A stretch of DNA of 64,000 nucleotides from Streptomyces monashensis. Lineage in GTDB: Bacteria > Actinomycetota > Actinomycetes > Streptomycetales > Streptomycetaceae. Location of the stretch: positions 62,001-126,000 of the forward strand of contig NZ_MLYO01000072.1 in NCBI RefSeq assembly GCF_001866665.1. Direction: 5' to 3'. This document shows, one piece after another, positions 33,762 to 42,603 of this stretch; positions within the stretch are counted from its first letter, which is position 1; the number at the start of each line of letters is the position of its first letter. A program made the position numbers and the translations under genes. Under the pieces are notes generated by a model that made no database searches, was not told where the DNA came from, and worked only from the letters and a program-made list of their open reading frames with translations.

Positions 33762-34967
33762 ATGCACGAGAATGGTGCGATGGCCGGGAGCGATGTCGTG
33801 GAGCAGCAGGAACAGCCCTGGAACCGCCGACGGCTGCGCAGCACCAACGAGCGGCTGCTGCTGGACCGGCTGCGCGCCCAGGGCGCCGCCTCGCGCGCCC
33901 AACTGGCCCGCGAGACCGGCCTGTCGAAGCCGACGGTCTCCAGTGCGCTGGCGTCGCTCGCCGACGCCGGCCTGGTGCACGAGGTCGGCACCCACGCCCC
34001 GGAGCGCGGCCGCACCGCCGTGCTCTACGCTCCCGATCCCGCCGCAGGGCACGCGCTCGGCATCGACATCGGCCGGGGCTGGCTGCGGGTGGCGGTCGCC
34101 GATCTGGACGGCACGGTCGTCGCCCGCTGCGACGTACGCAACCGCGCCCGCACCTCCGGCGCGCTGGCCGACCTGGTCGTGGGCACCGCCCGCCAGGCGA
34201 TCGCGGGCTCCGGGGTGAATCCGGCCGAGGTGGTGCACGGGGTGGTCGGCACGCCGGGCGTCTACGACGAGAGGCAGCGGCGCGTGCGGTACGCGATGCA
34301 TCTGCCGGGCTGGGGCCGCGCGGGGCTCGTCGACCGGATGCGCGAGGAACTGGGCGTGCCGCTGGAGGTGCACAACGACGCCAACCTCGCCGCGCTCGGC
34401 GAGTACACGTACGGTGTCGGCACCGGCAGCCGGCTGTTCGCGTACATCCTCATCGGCACCGGCCTCGGCATGGGCGTGGTCAGCGAGGGGCGGCTGTTCA
34501 CGGGGGCGCGCGGACTGGCCGGCGAGATCGGGTTCCTGCCCTGGCCGGGCCGGCACAAGCCGGAGCGGCTGGAGGACGCGGTGTCCGGGGTGGCCGTGGT
34601 GGAGGCCGCCCGGCAGTTCGGGATGAGCGGGCAGCTCACGGCGAAGGCCGTCTTCGACGCGGCCCGGCAGGGCAATCCGGCGGCCGGGAAGGCGGTGGAG
34701 CTGGAGGCCGAGCGGATCGCGCACACCGTGGCGGCGGCCGCCGCCGTGCTCGACCCGGACCTGGTGGTGCTCGGTGGCGGGGTCGGTCACAGCGTCGACC
34801 TGCTGCTGCGGCCGGTCCAGGAGCAGGTGCGCGGCCTCACCCCGCTGCGCCCGCGCATCGCCCCGAGCCGGCTCGGCGAGGACGCGGTGCTGCTGGGCGC
34901 GGTGGCCACAGCGCTGGACACGGCCCGGGACCTGGTGTTCGAGCGCAGGGCGACCGGCACCCCCTAG
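33762..34967 (+). CDS. ROK family transcriptional regulator, possibly CsnR-like
   Basis: A 401-aa protein (ATG 33780 is an alternative start). Winged HTH at about 20-80 (ERLLLDRLRAQGAASRAQLA, GLSKPTVSSALASL). The ROK domain follows with GIDIGRGWLRVAVADLDG, VHNDANLAALGEY and the GTGLGMGVV/GEIG segments; the CxCGxxGC zinc motif is not seen. A shared operator lies before this gene and before the GH2 gene. In Streptomyces the ROK regulator CsnR controls chitosan-degrading genes with a similar operator (from memory), so the same role is proposed. Its TAG stop lies 17 bp before the repeat core at 34984. Confidence 0.88.
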   Translation: MHENGAMAGSDVVEQQEQPWNRRRLRSTNERLLLDRLRAQGAASRAQLARETGLSKPTVSSALASLADAGLVHEVGTHAPERGRTAVLYAPDPAAGHALGIDIGRGWLRVAVADLDGTVVARCDVRNRARTSGALADLVVGTARQAIAGSGVNPAEVVHGVVGTPGVYDERQRRVRYAMHLPGWGRAGLVDRMREELGVPLEVHNDANLAALGEYTYGVGTGSRLFAYILIGTGLGMGVVSEGRLFTGARGLAGEIGFLPWPGRHKPERLEDAVSGVAVVEAARQFGMSGQLTAKAVFDAARQGNPAAGKAVELEAERIAHTVAAAAAVLDPDLVVLGGGVGHSVDLLLRPVQEQVRGLTPLRPRIAPSRLGEDAVLLGAVATALDTARDLVFERRATGTP

Positions 34968-34983
34968 ACGCTCGCCCCGTCGC

Positions 34984-35133
34984 GACGCCCTGCACGCTCC
35001 CCCAGCCTTCGGCCGGGGGTGCCCCCACCCGCCCCACCGGCCGAAAGCCCGAGTACGTCCAGTACGAGGGCTTCCGGCCGGCACTCCCCCAGCCTTCGGC
35101 CGGGGGGACCCCAGAGCACGCACCGGACGCCGC
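34984..35133. repeat. Second copy of the intergenic repeat core
   Basis: The reverse complement of 14459-14600 matches with only scattered changes, including the segment AAAGCCCGAGTACGTCC and the end CAGAGCACGCACCGGACGCC. It has two CCCCCAGCC-TTC-GGCCGGGGG hairpins. The 25-bp terminal repeats of copy 1 are absent. It fills most of the 325-bp gap between the ROK and GH2 genes and could act as a terminator after the ROK gene. Confidence 0.75.
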
Positions 35134-35252
35134 TCCTCGACGGGCCGACGTTGCCTGCCGCGGCACCAGTCATCCGACCGGCCGACCGGTCGAAGTCCCG
35201 CTCCGGCCACGGTCATTGACACACCCCGTGCGGCGCCCTAGCGTGAGCCAAG

Positions 35253-35273
35253 TTAGTAAAGTTTCCTAACTTT
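35253..35273. promoter_or_regulatory. ROK-type operator 2
   Basis: TTAGTAAAGTTTCCTAACTT plus T, 19 nt upstream of the GH2 start. It contains nested inverted repeats: AGTTAG..CTAACT and GTAAAG..CTTTAC. It matches operator 1 in reverse complement and overlaps the expected promoter and leader of the glycosidase gene. Confidence 0.7.
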
Positions 35274-35292
35274 ACGAGCCCTGGAGACCGCC

Positions 35293-38013
35293 GTGTTCCC
35301 TCGCCCTGTCCCCTCGGCACGCCGGTACGCCGTCACCGCGCTGGTCCTCGGCCTGCTCGGCGGCTCGCCGACGAGCGGCGCCTGGGCCGGCGCCCGGCAG
35401 CAGCCGCCACCGGGCCCGGTCACGCGCATCGCCTCGGCGGCCGGCACCGGCACCGCGCTCACCGGCTGCGCCATCCAGTCCTCGGCGAAGGTGACCGACT
35501 CCGCCGCCGCGGTCTCCTCCCCCGGCTATCCGGCGACGGGCTGGTATCCGGCGGGCCCCCGCTCCACGGTGCTGGCCGCGCTGCTCGCCGACGGCGTCTA
35601 CGCCGACCCGTTCTTCTCCACCAACCAGCAGAAGATCCCGACAGCCGACTTCCAGGTCCCCTGGTGGTACCGCGCCGACTTCACCGTCCAGGACACCACC
35701 CGGCGCACCTATCTCGACTTCAGCGGAGTCGTCTCGGCGGCCGACGTGTACGTGGACGGCCACCGGGTCGCGAGCGCCGAGGACGTCACCGGTGCCTACA
35801 CGCACCACGAACTGGACGTCACCTCGCTGGTGAAGTCCGGCACCAACACGGTCGCCTTCCGCATCCGGCCCAACGACCCGGCCAGGGACCTCACGACGGG
35901 CTGGATCGACTGGCTCCAGCCACCGCCCGACCGGAACATGGGGATCGTCCGGGACGTCCTGGTGCGCAGGGGCGGCCCGGTCGCGCTGCGCGACGCACAC
36001 GTGGACACCAGGCTGGCCGTGCCGTCGCTGGCCACCGCCGACCTGACGGTGACGGCACGGGCCCGCAACGACACCGGCGCCCCGGTCACGGCCGACGTCA
36101 CCGGCACCCTCGGCACGACCACCTTCACCCGCCGGGTCCCGCTCGCCGCGCACGAGACGAAGACCGTCACCTTCTCCCCCGCCGACACCCCGGGCCTGCA
36201 CCTGACCACGCCGAAGGTGTGGTGGCCGGCCGGAATGGGCGGGCAGCCGCTGTACGCCCTCGGCCTCACCGCGTCCGTCGCCGGTACGACGTCGGACACC
36301 GTGCACCAGAGCTTCGGCATCCGCGACGTCCGGGCACCGCTGAACTCCGACGGCGCCCGCCGGTACCGGATCAACGGCCGCCCGCTGCTGATCAAGGGCG
36401 GCGGCTGGTCGCCCGACGAGTTCCTGCGCTGGGACAGCCGCTACGTCGAGGACCGGCTGAAGTACGCCGTCGACCTCGGCCTGAACACCATCCGCCTCGA
36501 AGGGCACCTGGAACCGGACGAGTTCTTCGACCTGGCCGACCGCTACGGCGTGCTCACCCTCCCGGGCTGGGAGTGCTGCGACAAGTGGGAGGGCAACGTC
36601 AACGGCTCCGCCGAGCCCGGGGAGCCGTGGACCGAGGCCGACTACCCGGTGGCGAGGGCGTCCATGGCCGCAGAGGCCGCCCGGCTGCGCGACCACCCCA
36701 GCGTGATCTCCTTCCTGATCGGCAGCGACTTCGCACCCGACGCGAGGATCGAGAAGACCTATCTGGACGCCCTGAAGGCGGCCGACTGGCCGGACCCCGT
36801 CGTCGCCGCCGCCTCGGACAACTCCTCGCCGCAGCTGGGCCGTTCGGGCCTGAAGATGACCGGGCCGTACGACTGGGTGCCGCCCGGCTACTGGTACGCC
36901 AAGCGCGAGGGCGGGGCCACCGGCTTCAACTCCGAGACCAGCGCGGGCCCGAGCATCCCCACCCTCGACACCCTGCGCCGCATGCTCACCCCGGCCGAGC
37001 TCGACACCCTCTGGCAGGATCCGGGCGCCAAGCAGTACCACCGCTCGCCGTCCCCCGTCTTCGGCACGCTGAAGATCTACGACAACGCCCTCACCGGCCG
37101 CTACGGCGCCCCGAAGAGCCTCGCCGACTACGTCCGCAAGGCCCAGCTGGCCCAGTACGAGGACGTCCGCGCCCAGTTCGAGGCGTACGAGCGCAATGCG
37201 ACGGACTTCTCGAAGCCCGCGACCGGGGTGATCCACTGGATGTTCAACAGTGGCTGGACGTCCCTGCACTGGCAGTTGACGGATCGCTGTCTCGACCAGG
37301 GCGGCGCCTACTTCGGCGCGAAGAAGGCGAACGAGCCGCTGCACATCCAGTACGGCTACGACAACCGCCAGGTCGCCGTCGTGAACAACCGGCACGACGC
37401 CGCGCACGGACTCACCGCACGGGCCGCCCTCTTCGACCCCGACGGCACCCGGAGGTACGCCGCGTCGGTGCGCGACGTCTCGGTGAACGGCGACGGCGCC
37501 CACACGACCCCGCTGACGCTCCCGGCCTCGGTGAGCGGACTGGCGCGGACGTACCTGCTCCGCCTGGACCTGACGGACGCCGCCGGCAGGGAGGTCAGCC
37601 GGAACGTGTACTGGCTCTCCACCCGGCCCGACACCCTCGACTGGTCCGGCACCACCTGGTACTACACGCCGACGACGAGCTACGCCGACCTCACGGGGCT
37701 CGCTTCGATGGCGCAGGTGCCGGTGTCGGCGACGGCGGCCACGACCGCCTCGGACGGGACCTCGACCACGAAGGTCACCCTGCGCACCACCGGGAGCGGG
37801 CCGACACCGGCCCTGCTGGCGGACGTCCACCTCGTGGACGCGCAGGGCAGGCCGGTGCTTCCGGTGCGCTGGTCGGACAACGAGGTGAGTCTGTGGCCGG
37901 GCGAGTCGGTGACGCTGACGGCCACCTACCGGACGGCCGATCTGCACGGCTCGGCTCCGGGTGTGCGGGTCTCCGGCTGGAACACGCCGGAGCAGACGAT
38001 TCCGGCGGGATGA
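35293..38013 (+). CDS. csxA: Secreted GH2 exo-beta-D-glucosaminidase, CsxA-like
   Basis: A 906-aa secreted enzyme from GTG 35293. It has a signal peptide, a GH2 sugar-binding domain (VPWWYRADFTV, VYVDGHRVA), an immunoglobulin-like domain and a TIM barrel. The acid/base sits in GSDFAPD (D479) and the nucleophile in FNSETSAGP (E548). In the Amycolatopsis enzyme the recalled catalytic residues are Asp469 and Glu541, so spacing and residues agree. CsxA removes glucosamine from the non-reducing end of chitosan oligomers. The C-terminal CBM35 of that 1032-aa enzyme is absent here. A ROK operator lies upstream and a strong terminator follows. Confidence 0.9.
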   Translation: MFPRPVPSARRYAVTALVLGLLGGSPTSGAWAGARQQPPPGPVTRIASAAGTGTALTGCAIQSSAKVTDSAAAVSSPGYPATGWYPAGPRSTVLAALLADGVYADPFFSTNQQKIPTADFQVPWWYRADFTVQDTTRRTYLDFSGVVSAADVYVDGHRVASAEDVTGAYTHHELDVTSLVKSGTNTVAFRIRPNDPARDLTTGWIDWLQPPPDRNMGIVRDVLVRRGGPVALRDAHVDTRLAVPSLATADLTVTARARNDTGAPVTADVTGTLGTTTFTRRVPLAAHETKTVTFSPADTPGLHLTTPKVWWPAGMGGQPLYALGLTASVAGTTSDTVHQSFGIRDVRAPLNSDGARRYRINGRPLLIKGGGWSPDEFLRWDSRYVEDRLKYAVDLGLNTIRLEGHLEPDEFFDLADRYGVLTLPGWECCDKWEGNVNGSAEPGEPWTEADYPVARASMAAEAARLRDHPSVISFLIGSDFAPDARIEKTYLDALKAADWPDPVVAAASDNSSPQLGRSGLKMTGPYDWVPPGYWYAKREGGATGFNSETSAGPSIPTLDTLRRMLTPAELDTLWQDPGAKQYHRSPSPVFGTLKIYDNALTGRYGAPKSLADYVRKAQLAQYEDVRAQFEAYERNATDFSKPATGVIHWMFNSGWTSLHWQLTDRCLDQGGAYFGAKKANEPLHIQYGYDNRQVAVVNNRHDAAHGLTARAALFDPDGTRRYAASVRDVSVNGDGAHTTPLTLPASVSGLARTYLLRLDLTDAAGREVSRNVYWLSTRPDTLDWSGTTWYYTPTTSYADLTGLASMAQVPVSATAATTASDGTSTTKVTLRTTGSGPTPALLADVHLVDAQGRPVLPVRWSDNEVSLWPGESVTLTATYRTADLHGSAPGVRVSGWNTPEQTIPAG

Positions 38014-38029
38014 GGGGGGAGGGAACAAC

Positions 38030-38070
38030 GCGGTACGGGGGCGGTCCCCAACGGCCCGCCCCCGTACCGC
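38030..38070. terminator. Bidirectional hairpin terminator
   Basis: A 15-bp perfect stem, 38030-38044 with 38056-38070, loop of 11 nt. Shared by the convergent GH2 and secreted-protein genes. Confidence 0.85.
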
Positions 38071-38077
38071 TGTCGGC

Positions 38078-39544
38078 TCAGGCGACGTCGAGCGCGGTGT
38101 CGTCGACGACGAACGAGGTCTGGTACTTGGAGCCCTCGGTGCCGGTGAACTTCAGGGTAACGGTCTGCCCGGCGTAGCCGCTGAGGTCGAAGCTGCGCTG
38201 GGTGTAGCCGGAGGCCGCGTTCAGGTTCGAGTACGTGGCCAGGGTGCCGAGGACCGTGCCGGAGCTGTTCAGCACCTGGACCTTGAGGGTGTCGTAGGCG
38301 GTGCTGGTGGTGGTCTCGGCCGTGTCGATGTGCAGGTAGAAGCTGAGCTTGGCCGAGGTGCAGCCGGACGGGACGCTCACCGACTGCGCGAGGGTGTCGG
38401 TGGTGGCGGTGCCGTTGCCGTCGAGCCAGGCGTAGTACGAGCCCGAACGGGCGGCCTCACCGCTGGAGTTGGTGATGACGCCGCTGGAGGCGCTCCAGAC
38501 GGAGTTGCCCGACTCGAAGCCGTTGTTGCCGAGGAGCTGGCCGGCGGTGCAGGTGCCGGTGCCGCCGCCCCCGGTGCCGCCGCCTCCGCCGCCGCTGGTG
38601 CCCGCACCGGCCAGCCAGGCGGTGGCGTTGAGGGCGAGGGCCGCGTTGGTGGCGCTGGAGTCGTTCCAGCCGTCGTACAGGGTGTTGCCGGGCTGGCCGG
38701 TGCCGTCGTCGATCGGCGAGCTGTCGCCCCAGTACGCGACGCGGCCGCTGCCGAAGGTGCTGGTGAGGAAGAAGGCGCCGGTGTTGCCGGAGTAACCGGT
38801 GCGGTAGAGCAGGCCCTTGACCGAGGAGTTGTCGGCGGGCTTGAGTGTGGCGGTGGTGCCGTTGGCGATCAGGCTCTTGGTGACGGTGCCGAAGGAGCCG
38901 TGCAACACCGGGTCGGTGCTGTCGCTGATCGCCGCCGGGTGGTCGGAGCTGATGTTGAGCGAGTCGATCGAGAAGCCGAACGGGTCGGTGGAGTCGACGC
39001 TGTTGTTGGTCATCAGGTCGTTGAGGATCTGGACCGAGTCGTAGCCGTCGTTGTTGCGGTCCGAGCCGGTGTGGTCGGAGATCATGAACAGCCCGCCGCC
39101 GTTCTTCACGAAGTTCATGATCGCCGTCTTCTCGGCGCTCGTGAACAGCGTGTTGGGCTCCGGCAGGACCAGCGTGTCGAAGTTCGACAGGTCGAGCGAG
39201 GACGAGCCGCCGTAGCTGAGACCGGAGCCGCTCGGCAGCGTCTTCAGGCTGTAGTCGCCGGTCTTCTGGAGCGCCACGCCCCAGGAGGACAGGGCGCCGG
39301 TCCAGTCCGTCTCGGCGGACGGGGAGGAGTTCTCACCGAGCGGGTCGGGCTGGCTGGTGGAGATGATCCAGTCGGCGTTGCCGGCCGTCTCGGCGTGGGC
39401 GTTGTCGAACAGGACGCGGTGCGTGGTGGCCGCGTGGGCGGGAGTGCTGCCGCTGCCGACCTGGACGGCGGCCCCGGTGAGGAGCAGCCCGAAACCGGCC
39501 AGGGCGGTGGCGACTCTGCGGCGGGATCTCTTGGATCCAGGCAT
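38078..39544 (-). CDS. Secreted protein with GATase-like/DUF4350-like domain and C-terminal beta-sandwich
   Basis: A 488-aa protein; ATG 39544 is preferred because GGAGG precedes it and the signal peptide (SKRSRRRVATALAGFGLLLT to AHA) starts there. Residues about 45-310 resemble the Rossmann-like GATase1/DUF4350 fold (RVLFDNAHAETAGNADW, FDTLVLPEPNTLFTSAEK, MNFVKNGGGLFMISDHTGSD). A Gly-rich linker (about 312-326) leads to a beta-sandwich, possibly carbohydrate-binding (LLGNNGFESGNSVWSASSG). No catalytic residues are certain. A PHO-like repeat and a palindrome lie upstream. Confidence 0.75.
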   Translation of the reverse strand: MPGSKRSRRRVATALAGFGLLLTGAAVQVGSGSTPAHAATTHRVLFDNAHAETAGNADWIISTSQPDPLGENSSPSAETDWTGALSSWGVALQKTGDYSLKTLPSGSGLSYGGSSSLDLSNFDTLVLPEPNTLFTSAEKTAIMNFVKNGGGLFMISDHTGSDRNNDGYDSVQILNDLMTNNSVDSTDPFGFSIDSLNISSDHPAAISDSTDPVLHGSFGTVTKSLIANGTTATLKPADNSSVKGLLYRTGYSGNTGAFFLTSTFGSGRVAYWGDSSPIDDGTGQPGNTLYDGWNDSSATNAALALNATAWLAGAGTSGGGGGGTGGGGTGTCTAGQLLGNNGFESGNSVWSASSGVITNSSGEAARSGSYYAWLDGNGTATTDTLAQSVSVPSGCTSAKLSFYLHIDTAETTTSTAYDTLKVQVLNSSGTVLGTLATYSNLNAASGYTQRSFDLSGYAGQTVTLKFTGTEGSKYQTSFVVDDTALDVA

Positions 39545-39602
39545 CCGGCGAACCTCCGTTGAGGGGTGGGGAGTGGCGGTGGGGGACGCCAAATCTGCGC
39601 GC

Positions 39603-39626
39603 GTAGAACCTGATTGAGGGTTCTAC
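39603..39626. promoter_or_regulatory. Perfect 8-bp inverted repeat upstream of the secreted-protein gene
   Basis: GTAGAACC-TGATTGAG-GGTTCTAC lies 59-82 nt before ATG 39544. Possible operator or 5'-UTR hairpin; regulator unknown. Confidence 0.45.
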
Positions 39627-39650
39627 ACGCGTGGACTGTTTGAAAGGTAC

Positions 39651-39672
39651 ATGGCATGACAGCCCGGTGAAC
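39651..39672 (-). promoter_or_regulatory. Possible PHO-box-like repeat
   Basis: Minus strand GTTCACCGGGC followed by TGTCATGCCAT, two 11-nt units. The first matches the recalled PhoP unit GTTCAYYYRGC well, the second weakly. It lies about 107 nt upstream of the secreted-protein start. Confidence 0.3.
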
Positions 39673-39731
39673 AGAAAGTCCCGGCAATGAACCGGTGGAC
39701 GCCTCCCCGCCCCTGCACGGCAGGGACGCGC

Positions 39732-40508
39732 TCAACTCCCGTACAGATACGGGGTGGTGGTGCTCAGTGCGTGGAAGCCGAGGCGCTGGAGGATCGGGCG
39801 GCTCATCGGGGAGGCGTCGACCTGCAGAAACCGGTAGCCGTGGGCGGCGGCGACCCGGGCGCGATGGGCGACCAGGGCACGGTAGAGCCCCCGGCCGCGC
39901 CAGGCCTCGACGGTGCCGCCACCCCACAGTCCGGCGAACGCGGTGCCGGGCACCAGCTCCATGCGGCCCGCGCTGACCGGCTCGTCCCCGGCGAGCGCGG
40001 CCACGGCGACGACCGTACCGGGATCGGCGGCCAGCCGCGCGAGCAGCTGGTGGCGCAGCCGCGTGCCGTCGGTACCGAAGGCCTTCTCGTGCACGTCCAC
40101 GACGAGAGCGATCCCGGCCTCGTCGACGGCCTCCACGAGCCGGACACCGGCCGGCGGTTCGGCGTCCAGGGCGAGCCGGGCGGTCTCGGCGACGAGCAGC
40201 GTCTCCTCGGGCTCGGCCTGGAACCCGGCGGCGGTGAGCCGGTCGCCCAGGTCGGCCGGCCGGTCGTGGCCGTAGAGCTTCCACTCGAAGTCGCGGCCCA
40301 GGGAGGTGAAGTGGGCGATCTGGTCGCGGACCGCCCGGTCGGCGCCGGTCTCGTCCAGGTCGCTCCAGAGCACGCCGTTCCAGCCCTGGGCGTCGGCGAT
40401 CTGCCGCACGACCGCGCCGGCCCGTTCGACCCGGACGCCGGGGCCGTCGGGGCGCGCCCGCTCGCGCACGTCCCGGTCGTAGAGCGCGAGCACCTCTGTG
40501 TGATCCAT
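39732..40508 (-). CDS. GNAT family N-acetyltransferase (two-part)
   Basis: A 258-aa protein. The C-terminal half carries the acetyl-CoA motif AWRGRGLYRALVAHRARVAA and MSRPILQRLGFHALSTTTPYLY, the motif B pattern of GNAT enzymes. The N-terminal half (DHTEVLALYDRDVRERARPD) looks like a degenerate GNAT lobe or partner domain. Substrate unknown. No neighbours share its direction. Confidence 0.88.
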   Translation of the reverse strand: MDHTEVLALYDRDVRERARPDGPGVRVERAGAVVRQIADAQGWNGVLWSDLDETGADRAVRDQIAHFTSLGRDFEWKLYGHDRPADLGDRLTAAGFQAEPEETLLVAETARLALDAEPPAGVRLVEAVDEAGIALVVDVHEKAFGTDGTRLRHQLLARLAADPGTVVAVAALAGDEPVSAGRMELVPGTAFAGLWGGGTVEAWRGRGLYRALVAHRARVAAAHGYRFLQVDASPMSRPILQRLGFHALSTTTPYLYGS

Positions 40509-40678
40509 GCACCCAGCTGAACAGGTCGGCTCCGGCCGGGCAACGGAATAAGCCGTACGACGGCCCGGTCCGGCCGTGTGGCGCGCTGTTGCCCCGGAGG
40601 CAGAGCCGCTGGCCGGACCGGTCCCGGTGGCCGTAGCGTGCGCCGCCGGAGATCATGCCGTCAGGAGGTCGGTGGACG

Positions 40679-41155
40679 ATGGTGAAGGACAGTGAGCTGC
40701 GGCATCCCCGCCGCTGTGTGGAGCTGGCCGGCGAGGCACTGGAGAACGGTGACGAGCCGTTCGGGTCGGTGCTCGTGGCGGCGGACGGCACAGTGCTGGC
40801 CGAGGACCGCAACCGGGTGGCCGGCGGGGACCACACCCGGCATCCCGAGTTCGAGCCGGCCCGCTGGTCGGCCACGCATCTGACGGCCGAGGAGCGCGCG
40901 GGCGCCACCGTCTACACCTCCGGCGAGCACTGCCCGATGTGCGCGGCCGCGCATGCGTGGGTGGGGCTCGGCCGCATCGTGTACGTCGCCTCGTCCGCCC
41001 AGCTCACCACGTGGCTCGGGGAGTGGGGCGCGCCGCAGGCGCCGGTGCGGCCGCTGCCCGTCCAGGAGGTCGCGCCCGGCGTGGCCGTGGCGGGACCGGT
41101 GCCGGAGCTGGTGGACGCTGTGCGCGAGCTCCACCGGCGCCGATTCCGGTCGTAA
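40679..41155 (+). CDS. Nucleoside/cytidine deaminase-like protein
   Basis: About 158 aa from ATG 40679 (AGGAGG upstream; the longer frame from 40655 is less likely). The zinc-site Cys pair is in EHCPMCAAAHAWVG (CPMC). The usual HAE proton-shuttle motif reads HPEFE in HTRHPEFEPARW, a His-Pro-Glu form seen in several actinobacterial deaminases. Substrate could be guanine, cytosine or a related base. Overlaps nothing; the next gene converges 12 nt away. Confidence 0.85.
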   Translation: MVKDSELRHPRRCVELAGEALENGDEPFGSVLVAADGTVLAEDRNRVAGGDHTRHPEFEPARWSATHLTAEERAGATVYTSGEHCPMCAAAHAWVGLGRIVYVASSAQLTTWLGEWGAPQAPVRPLPVQEVAPGVAVAGPVPELVDAVRELHRRRFRS

Positions 41156-41167
41156 CCGCCCCGTGAA

Positions 41168-42022
41168 TCAACCGAGTTCGAGGGTGGTGACGCCGAACAC
41201 GCGGTGCCGGGCGTGGTCGCGGACCGGCCCGGTGTACATCCGGGCGGTCTCGAAGGAGGCGCGGAATCCGGCCTCTTCGGCGAGCGCGGCACCGGCCTGG
41301 CTCGGCTCGGGCACGTCGATGGCCACCTCGTGTCCGGCGGCCTCCGCGGTGAGGGCGGTGAACAGGGCCCGGGCGTCCTCCGCGGTGTCGGCGAACAACG
41401 GGCCGATGCGCAGGCTGTCGTGGCCCGGTCGGAGCACCCCGTACCCGGTCGGACGCCCGCCGTCGTGGCGGACGAAGGCCCGGTGGCCGGGGCCGGTGAG
41501 CCACTCGGTGAGGAAGCGGGGCCGGTCGGCCGGGTAGCAGACACTGTCGTAGGCGAGGAGCGCGGCGAGATCGCCGGGGCCGGCCGGGCGGACGTCCCGG
41601 GGCGCCTCGCCCTGGGGCGCGATGCCGGTGAACCGGATGGTGCGGTGGGCGAGTTCGAACCCGGACTGGCGGTAGTTGTCCTGCTGGGCGACGACTCCGT
41701 CCAGGCCGACGGTGCGGCTCCCGGCGTGCGCCAGGGCGGTCTTCCAGGTGGTGAGGCCGTGGCCGTGGCCGCGCAGGTCGGGGCGGACCAGGTAGCAGCC
41801 CAGGAAGGCGTACTCCTGGCCGTAGTTGACGACCGAGATGGCCGACACCGGCTCCCCGTCGATCCGGCCGAGGAAGAACCCTTCGGGATCCTGCGCGAAG
41901 AACGCGGGCCCGTCGGACACGCCGGGGTTCCAGCCCTCCGCCGCCGCCCATGCGGCGATCATCGGCCAGTCGTCGAGTGTGGCCTGCGTGACGACGAGGT
42001 CGTGGGGGGCCGCAGGGGTCAT
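41168..42022 (-). CDS. GNAT acetyltransferase with C-terminal YitH/HolE-like domain
   Basis: A 284-aa protein. Residues 1-135 are a GNAT domain (LVVTQATLDDWPMIAAWAAAEGW, VRPDLRGHGHGLTTWKTALA, DNYRQSGFELAHRTIRF). Residues about 150-280 are an Acetyltransf_18-type second domain (DLAALLAYDSVCYPADRPRF). ATG 42022 overlaps the stop of the upstream membrane protein by four nt (ATGA). Substrate unknown. Confidence 0.9.
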   Translation of the reverse strand: MTPAAPHDLVVTQATLDDWPMIAAWAAAEGWNPGVSDGPAFFAQDPEGFFLGRIDGEPVSAISVVNYGQEYAFLGCYLVRPDLRGHGHGLTTWKTALAHAGSRTVGLDGVVAQQDNYRQSGFELAHRTIRFTGIAPQGEAPRDVRPAGPGDLAALLAYDSVCYPADRPRFLTEWLTGPGHRAFVRHDGGRPTGYGVLRPGHDSLRIGPLFADTAEDARALFTALTAEAAGHEVAIDVPEPSQAGAALAEEAGFRASFETARMYTGPVRDHARHRVFGVTTLELG

Positions 42023-42528
42023 CGGTGCGCTCCATTTCCGTCGGGACCGGACTGCCGTGCCGCATCCTTCCGGATCGGCGGGAGCCGCGCCATGGCAAGA
42101 TCAGCCGTTGCGGAACCGCGCACCGCGCGCAGCAGCGCGGGTGCCGTCGCGACGACGAACAGTCCGAAGAGAGTGATCGGCAGCAGCCCCACCGGCCGCA
42201 GCAGCGCGGCGGGATGCGCCGTCACCCAGGACCGGTTGGCGTACCAGTTGGCGAGGACGTCCAGCGTCATCACCGCCACCGCGAGCCGGACGCCGGCAGG
42301 CCGTGCCCGGAGGGTCAGGACGGCGGCGAGCGGATCGAGGGCGACCAGGGCGATGAAGAACACCTGCAACGGCAGCGGGCCGAAGCCGGCGTAGGCGTGC
42401 GGTCCGCCGCGCGCCAGGTCGGCGACGTGGGCACCGGTCCCTTCCAGGAACCCGCCGGCGTAGAGCAGGAGAGCCGCCCGCGCCCGGCGCGGCAGCGCCC
42501 GCCATCGCCCGCGTATGCCGTCCGTCAC
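42019..42528 (-). CDS. Hypothetical four-helix membrane protein
   Basis: About 169 aa from GTG 42528; the longer frame from TTG 42555 is possible, but a TACGTT -10-like element seven nt before the GTG suggests a leaderless start. Hydrophobic stretches lie near 18-32, 50-68, 75-95 and 115-140, with WYANRSWVTAHPAALLRPVGLLPIT as the most distinctive segment. No family is recognised. Coupled to the GNAT gene by ATGA. Confidence 0.72.
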   Translation of the reverse strand: MTDGIRGRWRALPRRARAALLLYAGGFLEGTGAHVADLARGGPHAYAGFGPLPLQVFFIALVALDPLAAVLTLRARPAGVRLAVAVMTLDVLANWYANRSWVTAHPAALLRPVGLLPITLFGLFVVATAPALLRAVRGSATADLAMARLPPIRKDAARQSGPDGNGAHR

Positions 42529-42555
42529 CGGGACAACGTACTGCACGCCGATCAA

Positions 42556-42583
42556 GCCCCACCGGGCCGGCGTCCGGTGGGGC
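42556..42583 (-). terminator. Terminator after the chaplin gene
   Basis: A 10-bp perfect stem, 42556-42565 with 42574-42583, 8-nt loop, followed on the minus strand by TTGAT. It lies 20 nt beyond the chaplin stop. Confidence 0.7.
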
Positions 42584-42603
42584 CTTCGCCGGGTGCCGGG
42601 ACG

